22,450 nucleotides of DNA from Zoopage sp. CT-All (Eukaryota > Zoopagomycota > Zoopagomycetes > Zoopagales > Zoopagaceae): assembly GCA_004114245.1 (NCBI GenBank), contig QZWS01000139.1, forward strand, positions 1 through 22,450, given 5' to 3'. The position numbers and the translations under genes are program-made. Below the pieces are notes generated by a model that saw nothing but the letters and a program-made list of their open reading frames with translations, made no database searches and was not told the origin of the DNA. The number at the start of each line of letters is the position of its first letter. The stretch's first letter is position 1. Positions 1-8,415 of this stretch are shown one piece after another.

Positions 1-309
1 GGACCGCCTTCCTGCCATCTCTGCAAAGGTTAGCCTCGGGAGTGGCGGAGGGGTCTGATTGATTGGGTCGGGTGTATGCGCGGGATTCTCCAGGGCGATG
101 GTCGCCGCGCGAACGCGTCCGGTTGTGAGCGTGGACGCGTGAGAGTGCATGTCGGCGCGGGCATCCTGCGCTGCCCGCGCCTTTCCTTCGATCGTCTTGT
201 CATTTTCTGCCGCTGTTACCATACTTTCGCTAGGCACAGGGATGGCAGCGGCATGAGGGCCGGCAGACGCAACACTAGCGTGAGCTTGGCGTTGTTTGCT
301 AGTCTGCAT
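1..309 (-). CDS. Partial hypothetical protein, 3' end beyond the left edge
   Basis: Reading the minus strand from the ATG at 309-307, 103 codons stay open to base 1, so this is an N-terminal part running off the window. It starts MQTSKQRQAHASVASAG. It is rich in Ala, Ser, Thr, Pro and His, has no predicted membrane segment, and ends in a Pro-rich stretch followed by LTFAEMAGRRS. That Pro-rich then TFAEMA-type sequence reminds me of the N-terminal gag-like ORF1 proteins of fungal LINE elements, but this is only resemblance and I do not identify the gene. An unbroken 103-codon frame with an ATG supports coding. A disordered host protein is equally possible. No intron is needed in the visible part. 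It lies about 250 bp from a tRNA gene. Confidence 0.5.
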   Translation of the reverse strand, partial: MQTSKQRQAHASVASAGPHAAAIPVPSESMVTAAENDKTIEGKARAAQDARADMHSHASTLTTGRVRAATIALENPAHTPDPINQTPPPLPRLTFAEMAGRRS

Positions 310-555
310 GTTTGATGGAGCAGTGGCATCTCTGCGCGGCAACTTTACAACACCTGGCATCTGGTGACTGCCAAGTCTGTAACCGTACCGTCGAGGCGGG
401 AGATAGGGTGGGAGTTAGCACAGTCCTGGATGTCGGGATGTGCTCACGCGTCGGCGGGAGAGATGTGATTGTCTAATGCAATTTTTTCATTTCGCAGTCA
501 AGCAGTGAAAATCAGGAAATTTTTTAATTTGTTTATTTTCAAACACAGCCAGTAA
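310..555. other. Intergenic region between partial gene and tRNA
   Basis: No gene is visible. The half next to the tRNA (about 480-550) is AT-rich with T and A runs, as is common upstream of polymerase III genes. The half next to the partial minus-strand gene would hold that gene's promoter, but I see no clear core element. Confidence 0.5.
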
Positions 556-637
556 GCCCGCGTAGCTTAATCGGTAGAGCGTCAGACTCTTAAACATGGA
601 TATCTGAAGGCCGTGGGTTCGACCCCCACCGTGGGCT
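556..637 (+). tRNA. tRNA-Lys (anticodon CUU) with a 9-nt intron
   Basis: A full cloverleaf can be drawn. The acceptor stem pairs GCCCGCG (556-562) with CGTGGGC (630-636), with one G-U pair. The D arm contains the GG pair and matches the A box. The anticodon stem pairs TCAGA (582-586) with TCTGA (603-607). The T arm pairs GTGGG with CCCAC around a TTCGACC loop and forms the B box. Anticodon CTT is at 589-591. The loop is too long unless nine bases (about 593-601) are removed one base 3' of the anticodon, the standard position for eukaryotic tRNA introns. The base after the acceptor stem is T, unusual as a discriminator. A TTTT run at 641-644 can serve as the polymerase III terminator. Confidence 0.93.
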
Positions 638-1335
638 TAGTTTTGTACCGAAAGCCATTATTTTGGCTTGCTATTCTGGGCCATAATCCTGTTGGTGGGA
701 TTGACTGAGGCGATGGTACAAGTCACGGTGACGGGAATTTAGTCTGCCAGGGGTACCCAACAATAAATCCTTCTCTAGCCAATTATATCGGTGCTTATTG
801 CCTAATTTAATATCCAAGACTAGATATACAGTGATATGCCAATGTATAGGGAGCTAATAGAAACGCTATACTTGAATTGCATAAGTTAGTGCTACATTGA
901 TGCAGTACCAACCCCTGCATAGCCGAGTTTGCATTTTAAACAGCAAGGAATGTACGGACCGTCTGAACACAGACACCTCACAGTGGAGCAGAGTCTGCTC
1001 TAAACGTGTCCACAACGTCTCCGGGGACGGAATCTCACAACTCGGCGTGATTATGGCACCATCGGTGGACTTAAGTCGCCGTTTCTTTGGTGCAGAAGCA
1101 GAAGCTGCCAACCCGCCAGCGCACGAGAATGCGAGGAACCAATGCGGCCGTGGCGATGATTGTGGGAGCGGCAGACAATCGCTCGCTGTGCTCCACTTCT
1201 CCAAGCCGGCATTGCCTGCGCTTTGCCTTGTATTTAGTAGCATCCCCCCATTCGAAATTCATCCAAATCCAGCATGGCTTCTCGCTGCCTCGTGCTGGCT
1301 GGAAACCAAATCGAGATTAAGTCTCGCATCTTCTG
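638..1335. other. Long intergenic region upstream of the dehydratase-like gene
   Basis: About 700 bases without a supported gene. Longer open frames occur on both strands, including one on the plus strand that runs into the next gene. None shows a recognisable domain, and an in-frame TAA at 1318-1320 separates that stretch from the true start at 1336. The part from 780 to 880 is AT-rich. Confidence 0.5.
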
Positions 1336-3037
1336 ATGTCTGCCGCATCCATCTCACCTACCTCTCCCTCCGCTGTGCATATTCCGACGCCGCTGATGCA
1401 CTCGCACCATCTCAGCAAACAACTCCAGTGGTAATTGTTTACCCCCTTTTGCGTCTAATGCGCCTCCTCTGCAGCAACATATGGCTGAAGCTCGAGTCCG
1501 CGCAATCGACATCCTCTATCCTCCTACGCGGCATATCTCACGCCATCCGAGTCCGCAATGCCTCGTGTGAGATCGACGCTGTCGTGATTCATGGGGATGT
1601 AAACGTGGCAGTCGCGGCTGCATACACTTGCCGCAATCTCGGAATCGCCGAGTGCATTTGCTTCGTGCCGCTATCGTCCGAGGACTTGCACGGGACTGCG
1701 GGAAAGAAAATCTGCAGACAGATAGAGACACAGGGAGGCGTCTTTCGCGGGGTGGTGAGCAAATGCGGGTGGGGCGCTGCAGAGATGGCCGCAATGGAAT
1801 ATCACGCCGAACGCGTCGCGCAACATTGCAGCGTCGCGGCCGGCATCGTGCTCATACACCCTTTTGATGCGGCCGAAGTTCATAGTGGCATTGCGACGGT
1901 CATGCTCGAGGTTGCTCGGCAGCTCGTCCTGGATCAGCCATCGCATATCATTGCCCCTCCATTGGAATCCACCAATCCGTTTGATGTTACCAACTCGACG
2001 GACAGCGTCGTTCCCGACGTTCTTTTGTGTTCTCCGGAATGCGGCGGTGCCGCTCTCTGCGGCATTTTGGAAGGAATGAAATTGCTGGCAAGGGACACAG
2101 ATTCGCGTTGGGCCCGTGTTCCAGTCATTGCCGTCGAGACCCATGGCGCGTCCCCGTTTCAAGCCATGATGCATCGTGGACGATATTTTAATCAGAAGGA
2201 ATCGGGCAAAAGCCCAACGCCTATGCTGGCTGCCAGTGCCGACTCAAGTGTCGAGAGCATGAGCATCGCTGGAGGACTGCTTGCCGGTCGCGTGTCGTCA
2301 CAGTTGCTTGCGCTCAGCCAGCAAATACCGGTGGTGCCATTTAGCGTAAGCGATGCAATGGCCGCGCAGGCAGTAAGACGCTTTGCTGGTTAGCTCTTTT
2401 CTCCTTGTTCAAACTGAGATGGTGCATAGATGATCATCGGATCTTGGTCGAGGCGGGTTCAGGCGCTGCGCTGTCCCTGCTCTATCACCCAACACTGCTC
2501 GATTCCATCCTATCATTACCCTTCGCCGCATCCACTAATTCCCGTGACTCATCTACACGGCGCCATAATCGACATGTTTTGTGCATTATCAACGGCGGTG
2601 TCGATATTGATCTCGAGCGGATAGAGCGCTGGGACCGGCAATGGAGAAATCCTGTCCTGACTGTGCGCAGTGGCTCGCGAATTCAAATGGAAATGCCTAG
2701 CATGGAGGCTGTTGAAAATGCCACTACGGCTTCACCGTTGGTTTCGAAACCGGCGCTGAGCGCGTTTATACCGCTAATCGAACGACCATCACCGTTCATG
2801 CGCAAACGAAATTCAAACGCCATTGACGATTCCGAGCAGCAGAGTGATATAAGCGGCGGCGATTTATTCGTGGCTAGCGACGTGGATTTTGTCACAGAAG
2901 GCATCAAGACACTGCCGTCGTCAGCACTTGCTCCAGAAGAGTTGCCACGCGATAGCCGACCAAAAGGACGGAGAAGGCCAGATGTGATCGCAGAGCTGCA
3001 AGGAACGGCGAGGAAAAGGACTGGTCGACCGAGGTAA
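1336..3037 (+). CDS. Serine/threonine dehydratase-family protein lacking the catalytic lysine, probable pseudoenzyme
   Basis: Exons 1336-1430, 1475-2388 and 2430-3037 encode 538 residues. The start is fixed by a TAA 15 bases upstream in frame and by the family N-terminus VHIPTPLMHSHHLSKQLQ. Fold-type II PLP enzymes of the CHA1/serine dehydratase group then show KLE..Q.(S/T)GSFK.RG. Here the matching residues 37-51 read KLESAQSTSSILLRG, so the Schiff-base lysine is Leu48. The Asn-loop (SSGGNAG in active enzymes) is HGDVNVA at 71-77, and the glycine phosphate loop is CGGAA near 221-225. The late motif VEAGSGAAL is present with Ser for the usual Cys. About 130 residues follow the fold, ending RKRTGRPR, which resembles an AT-hook. 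Family assignment is firm; loss of PLP catalysis is inferred from the missing lysine; a regulatory role is speculation. Confidence 0.86.
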
Positions 3038-3450
3038 TCCACAGTCAGGCAGTGGGCCGCTTGCTCTGTACCGCTGCATTCGTTGTAAATGTCACCTTGT
3101 ATTTTGATGCTACAGCACTTGTTTCTCCTGTCATTCCATTCATTCCCTTCAATGCTACTCGGCGCTCGCAATTATTGGATTCATCAGCTACGGTTGCACA
3201 CCCAGTCGCTACCCAGACAGCACCCGGCCACAGACAAGGAAGCTTACTCCGCCGCTATATTAAAACGGTCTGCCCTGACGACAAACAAGTCCAACCAGTC
3301 AGCAGCAAGACACGAACACACATAGTTGCACTGACAGTTCAGGAATAAAAGCCGCAGCCTTACTCCTGCCATAGTCCTAGTGCAACATTCAACCAACCAC
3401 TCCCCAGTCTACCATTATCACCCTATATCTCGCCTACCTGCTAGCTATCT
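3038..3450 (+). promoter_or_regulatory. Upstream region and leader of the secreted peptide gene
   Basis: About 410 bases with no convincing gene. TATA-like stretches occur near 3256-3263 and 3346-3350. The last 70 bases before the ATG at 3451 are C/T-rich with few G residues, as in leaders of well-expressed fungal genes. Open frames here have no recognisable content. Confidence 0.35.
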
Positions 3451-3609
3451 ATGAAGCTTCAGCTATCCACACTGCTTGCTCTTGTCGCCACCGTTGTCGT
3501 TGCTGCCGAGCCAGAGATCGTTGATGGTGGTGTCAAGCTTGGCCGTCGTCAGTGGTGGCCACCACACCCCCCGCCCCCGCCTGCCTGCCAGGGCTGCGGA
3601 TGGCCTTGA
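3451..3609 (+). CDS. Small secreted peptide precursor with dibasic processing site
   Basis: A 52-codon intronless frame. Residues 1-19 form a textbook signal peptide: MKLQ, a hydrophobic core of Leu, Ala and Val, then a small-residue cleavage site (VVVAA before EPE). Residues 20-31 are a short acidic pro-segment. Arg32-Arg33 is a dibasic site of the kind cut by Kex2-type proteases. The remaining 19 residues, QWWPPHPPPPPACQGCGWP, would be released. This peptide begins with Gln, which could cyclise to pyroglutamate, carries three Trp and a proline run, and has a CQGC pair (Cys46, Cys49). I recognise no family. Plausible roles include a pheromone-like signal, an antimicrobial or an effector; none is shown. 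The layout signal, pro-segment, dibasic site, core makes chance unlikely despite the small size. Confidence 0.7.
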   Translation: MKLQLSTLLALVATVVVAAEPEIVDGGVKLGRRQWWPPHPPPPPACQGCGWP

Positions 3610-3715
3610 AGGAAGAGTGCTAATTGTAAGCGAGCGAATGGCGCGCGTGTAGTTGCAGATTTGTGCCTGTTATTTAAAGTCGGTATTTAAACAATTTTCC
3701 ACATGGCCATAAGCA

Positions 3716-6700
3716 TTACTTTCGCGGATTACTGACTCCAATGCCTCCTATGGTTCGCCTCGAAGTTCTACCTGCGCCGCTATTGCCTCCACCAGGTATC
3801 AAGCTGCTTCGAATAGCCTGCGCAACAGACCTAGACTCGCCCTTTCCACTCGCTGGGGCGCCGCTTCTGCTTCTCGACCGACTAGTGGCATCAACAGCGC
3901 TTGAAATGGAGCTGCGGCCACGGCGACGAGCTATTTGAGCAGACGTCATGCTCGATCCACCGCCAACAATGCCGCCGGCTGTCGAGCTGGTGGCCCGGTG
4001 GCCCGACATCATTATTCCAGTGCCACCGTTGTACAAGCCGTTTGCCAAATTGCCGGCCTCTAGCGTCATGCGCCGTCGATGGGAACGCTCATGCGCTGCC
4101 TGGATTGCTTTAAAGTGGCCGAGCAGCTCCTGCAACTTGGCATCCGTTAGTATCCCTCGGGCCCCTTTGCTCTTCTCCGTATCACTTCTTTTTCCCAGAT
4201 GGCTTCCGCTTGAGTGGCCGCTATACGACTGCTGATGCATGACAAGTCCAAGGCTGCTCACGCTATTCAGCCGGTTGCGAAGTGTTCCAAACGCACTGCT
4301 TTGAGGCAGGAGCATAAGGATGCCGTAAAGGCACTTGAACAGCTGAGGATAGCGATCAGGCTCAAGCAACTGAAGTCGCAGATCTTGACGATGTAAGCAC
4401 GCTTGAAGATATCTCCAACACGCTACTTACAAGTAAACACCGGCGACTCAAGGAGCTGCACAAGCTTATCGAGCTGGACCAGGAACGGCACTGCGATTTC
4501 CAATTCGGCGCTAGAGAAAATGCCTCGTCGGTCGATCAGAAGGATGAAAACAAGCGCTTACAAAGTTCCAAGAAGCATCGCCGCGTGATCATACATCTCT
4601 CCAAGAAGACACAGTGTCAGCGTGGCCACCGCATTATGGCTCCAGCTCCGGTACAGCTGCACGAACAGCAATTGATTTTCGCGGGAATCAAGGGCCCTCA
4701 ATCGTTTTCGGAGGTCAAGCAATTCTGGTGCGGTTACCAATATCGTGCTTAGATGCTGAACCATAACACTGGCGAACTCGAGCTGGTCCTCGGACGTTGT
4801 GCCTTCAATCGATTCTGCCAGCGCGCAGTAGATGCGATCCGACGTAAGGCTGATACAAAGCTGGCGCACAATCAAGCTGCCACGCGAGTCGAGAAGCTTG
4901 CGATCGCGCCGGAAAAGATCCATCAAGGATGCCATGAACCGTAGGAAGTAGGCCTCATCCACCGCAGTTGAGCTGATCTGAGCCAGAAGCATTAGGTCCC
5001 GACGAATGACTTCCTCTGAAACGGCGTCCGAGAGAATGCGCAGCAAAACGGCAAATGTGCCTTCATCCTCTTCTGCATCAATGTCGCTACCATCGCCCTT
5101 TGATTTGAGTATGCGGTGCGGTGCCTTTCGGTGGAGCATTAGGAGCCACTCAAGACTTGCGACTCTCGCTTGCTCGCTCGAGTCTTCCAAAAGTTTGGTC
5201 AGCACCTCAACGATAGGTTGATAGGGCAGCGGATCGGGAACCTCGGCTTGGTCCAACGAATTGATCGCTTCAACATCCGTTTTTTTCGATCCAGAGTCGT
5301 TGGCTTCGTCTGGCACATCATCAAGCGAGTTTGTCGACGATAGCTGCATGCCGATGGACGACACAACACCCGAGTAAACCTGCAGCTCTTTACGCCCATG
5401 CCCGGGCGGGCTTCCTCGCGGACTGAACGCAGATCCACCGCTGCGCGTCGGTGGAGGACTCGTGCCAAGCACGGACTTGAGCGAGTCTGCAAACTTGGAG
5501 AACCCGCTCGGATTGCTCAGGACGCTTTCAGAGTCATTTGACGGAAACTCGTCCGTGTCCAGTGCACGGCTGGTGATAAACGTATTGTCCATAGCAGAGC
5601 CAGCATCTCGATCGTCGGCCACGCTACGAGCGAGCTGAAAAAGGCTAGAATTGGCCTGGGCCGCTGCCTTACGAACCAGCTCGCTCTTATGATCCAGGCA
5701 TCGCAGAACAGCCTCGACCAAGTCGGGCGCCTGGGAAATCACGACCACCGGACAAAAGCTAATGAATTCGGTAATCCAACTCAGCGACATCACCTGAATG
5801 TCTTCGACGGAAGAGTTGACATGCGTTTTGAGGATAGAAACAATTCGAGCATAGTCGACTTTGACGCCTGCCCCAGGCTGCCACGTCCCACCAACATCTT
5901 CAGATGTCTTGGCTTTCTCATTGGTAGCCATTTTCGATTCTTCCGCGTTTCCGGCGAATGCCGCTGCCTCCCGTTCGGCCACAACACGGATGTCCTGCAG
6001 AAATCCATCTAAAACCTCGCTTGTCGCGACCCGCACTTCGGTGCCTTGATCTCCGAGAAAATGAATCAAGCCGTCAAAAAACTCGGGGAGGTATCCAACA
6101 AGGTCAACATCGGGAACCGTGGCAAGCACTGCCAGCCACTGGACCAGAAAGTGGCGGGTGTAGGGATTCCGCGCTCGGGATCGCTCCGCAAGGAGAGGAA
6201 TAAAACGCGGTACAGAGAAAAGAAGGGTCACAGGAGGCGGGCGTGAGGTGGTGACCACCGACCCTGCTTTAGTGGGAGCCGGGGTGCTGCGAGTTGAGAG
6301 GTTGCCGTTGGCGCCGGTTGCAGCCGCCGTGGCTTCTGGGAGACTCTCGGCGGACTGCGCAGCGACAATGTCCTTTAGGATGTTATTCAGCATCTCTGCA
6401 CCGCCCTTCACGGCAGCATCCGTGTCTGCAGTCAACTATAACGGCGTCAGCAGCAATGCCACACCAGGTCTCGGTTGCCTTGCTGAGCGCATCAAAGAGC
6501 TCGTTGAAATATCGCAGCAAATAGCCCTTCGCAACTTTGCTAATGTTGTACATGGCTTCGCACGCGAAAAAGCGCGCACGGGGATCCTGGTCCGAAAAGA
6601 GCGCCAGCACGGCCGGAACAATATCGTCAATGTACGACCCAATGTCCTTCCCCAGTGCCACGGACGCTGCTGCGAGAGCAACGAGGCCGCCACACCGAGA

Positions 6701-6931
6701 ATTCAATTGCAGCGAATATGCAAAGTCATGGACGAGAATAAATATGACCGAGCGAATTCTGTCGCGGTCTCCAGCCGTGTTGTATTCCCTCACGATCCTG
6801 TCACATGTGTTCGACGCTGCATCCGAGAGTGGGGGCGGTTACCTGTCGATTTCGTACGCAGCAACTTTTCGCTTGTCGGGGATTTTATCCTGCAGAGCGC
6901 GAAGAATATTTGCGGGAATCGCCTCGGACAT
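3716..6931 (-). CDS. VAC14: VAC14, scaffold of the Fab1/PIKfyve PI(3,5)P2 complex
   Basis: Five exons on the minus strand (6931-6843, 6797-6479, 6435-4562, 4510-4431, 4383-3716) encode 1009 residues. VAC14 is a HEAT-repeat scaffold holding the lipid kinase Fab1 and the phosphatase Fig4 at the vacuole or late endosome. The N-terminus (MSEAIPANILRALQDKIPDK, then RDRIRSVIFILVHDFAYS, GLVALAAASVALGKD, ARFFACEAMYNISKVAKG) and the conserved C-terminal block (LESPVFTYLRLQLLEPDRYP, KCLYGILMLLPQSSAFGTLR) match the family across its length. Intron 2 (6478-6436) fits only with a GC donor, which restores LSKLTADTDAAV. Beyond the conserved end lie about 180 residues rich in Ser, Arg and Gly, making it longer than human VAC14 (about 780). 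The start codon is 39 bp from that of the divergent PRCC-like gene. Confidence 0.95.
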
Positions 6932-6970
6932 GGTGCAGTGTGGGAAGGGTCAGCTGACAGGCGGATGCAC
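6932..6970. promoter_or_regulatory. 39-bp divergent intergenic spacer, VAC14 / PRCC-like
   Basis: Only 39 bp separate the two start codons, so 5' leaders and core promoters of both genes must share or overlap this DNA. It contains a short palindrome, TCAGCTGA, at about 6950-6957. I see no TATA element. Confidence 0.7.
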
Positions 6971-8101
6971 ATGTCGCTGGTCGCGAACTACTGCTCCTCT
7001 GATGACGAAGGTACCGCTGCCGCCGCTGCCACGTCGCCAAAACCGATTTCAAGCGCAATAAAATCGAAGAAAGCCCCGGGATTGGTGGGGATACACGCTG
7101 CTTCTGAATCCGGGAACGGCGGAAAACGCAAGATCAAGATCACTCTCGACAATCTCCAGGATGCCAGCATCTCTGACGATGAGGAGTCGCTGAAGCCACG
7201 GCTAAAAGCTGGAATGGTGACAAAAGACTTGTTTTCGATGCTGCCCGAGCCAAAGACAGCGAGTACATTGGCCAAAACTTCGTCCTTCGTCGAAGCAGAT
7301 CGTCGCGAGAGCTCTGCTCCCGATTCCGCGCCAAATTTCTTCAATCTCGGTGAGAATGTCAGTATGCCAGGTTTAGCGGGTCTAACAGGTACTTGAATGT
7401 TTAGGAGTTGAATTGACCGAGAAACCTCGGCAGTCGGCGCCCGTGTACACGAACCGACTTGCTGCACGCCTTGCTTCTAAAGCGTCGAGCGCCAAAATCT
7501 CCCAGCCGACGCGTACACGACAATCTATTATTACTCCTAGCGAGCTGTCGAACGCAGCGCCAGATATTGCAATCGCCCCCACTGCGTTTGATGTGTATGA
7601 TCCAGCCAACTATGAGATTGCACAACGTTTGCAATCGTCTGCAGCCGATCAGCAACCGCTTGACATTCAGCTTCCCAAGGAAGCGGTAACTTGCTTGCCC
7701 ACATCCTGGTGCGATATTTTTACAAGTTTGCTGATAGATTGAGCAGTTAATCGGTCGTCGAAAACGAAAGTACGCCGAATCCGTCACAGGCTCCACAGCC
7801 TCAGCCATTGACGCGCCGCACATAATCGATGCATCCGCAGAAGAGCAGCGCCGACTGCAATACGAGGCACAACTGCGAATGCCACAAAAGGAGCCCAAGA
7901 AATTGCCCGAAGAGCTTAGACCGACCCAGGAGCAAAAGAAGCGGTCAGGCATCATGGCTCTGGCATTCTCAGCAAAGATGTACGAAGATGAGCTGGAGGA
8001 GAAATGGGCCATCGAGAGGAGGTCCAAGCGCGAAGCCGGTGCCAAGTATGGTGCGTCTCATCAAACTTGCTTCACATACTTACGCTGGCGTAGGATTTTA
8101 A
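6971..8101 (+). CDS. PRCC-family protein (splicing-associated)
   Basis: Exons 6971-7349, 7405-7685, 7738-8050 and 8094-8101 encode 326 residues. The start MSLVANYCSSDDEG parallels the MSLVAYASSDES start of animal PRCC, so I chose the second of two in-frame ATGs (the other is at 6965). Family features follow in order: an acidic, low-complexity N-terminal half; a conserved FFNLG near residue 125; AIEQLIGRRKRK after the third splice; and the C-terminal block GIMALAFSAKMYEDELEEKW, then RRSKREAGAKYGF, where KYGF is the classic end of the family. The last exon is only 8 nt and supplies the end of Gly, then Phe and stop. Human PRCC is a nuclear protein linked to pre-mRNA splicing and MAD2B; the same role here is inferred from the family. 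Confidence 0.9.
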
Positions 8102-8415
8102 TTTTAGCAACATAGCAATGGCAAGTATATGTAATTTTCCTTCAGCAATTGGGCGAATCCAGGGTGTTTATTTTAGGCACCTGCCTTAATTATTCAAAAG
8201 AGCCAGGCCGTGCAGCTGACGGAAGCATTTTGGCATCAGGGTGTGGACGTGTAGATCAAGGTTGATCATTCACGCGAATGATCCCTGACCTAATAACTCT
8301 GTCGTAACATTATTTGCAAGGAGACGAGCACGTGGTGGTGACGGTCTTGATGCCACGAGGCTCACGCTGACACGCACATCTCCGCTCACCCGACGACCCA
8401 AACCCACAGCAAGCC
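8102..8415 (+). promoter_or_regulatory. Upstream region of the DGAT1-like gene with a 20-bp hairpin palindrome
   Basis: A 314-base gap without a gene. At 8264-8283 the arms GATCATTC and GAATGATC are perfect inverted repeats around ACGC, about 130 bp upstream of the ATG. The last 60 bases are C-rich, consistent with a leader. No clear TATA element is seen. Confidence 0.5.

Noticed and set aside
112-140. ACGCGT motifs as MCB sites near the left edge
   Set aside because: They lie inside the partial coding frame and reflect GC-rich composition.
866-1262. Minus-strand open frames upstream of the dehydratase-like gene
   Set aside because: No recognisable motif, no splice pattern joining them, and composition like intergenic sequence.
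897-1335. N-terminal extension of the dehydratase-like gene from an upstream ATG
   Set aside because: It reads in a different frame from the true first exon. An in-frame TAA at 1318-1320 and the conserved PTPL motif fix the start at 1336, with an intron at 1431-1474.
3052-3348. 98-codon plus-strand frame
   Set aside because: No homology signal, and it overlaps the likely promoter of the peptide gene.
6450-6466. GT donors for VAC14 intron 2
   Set aside because: They give a 29-nt intron with the wrong phase, or join to TWYTDAAV, which loses the conserved ADT segment.
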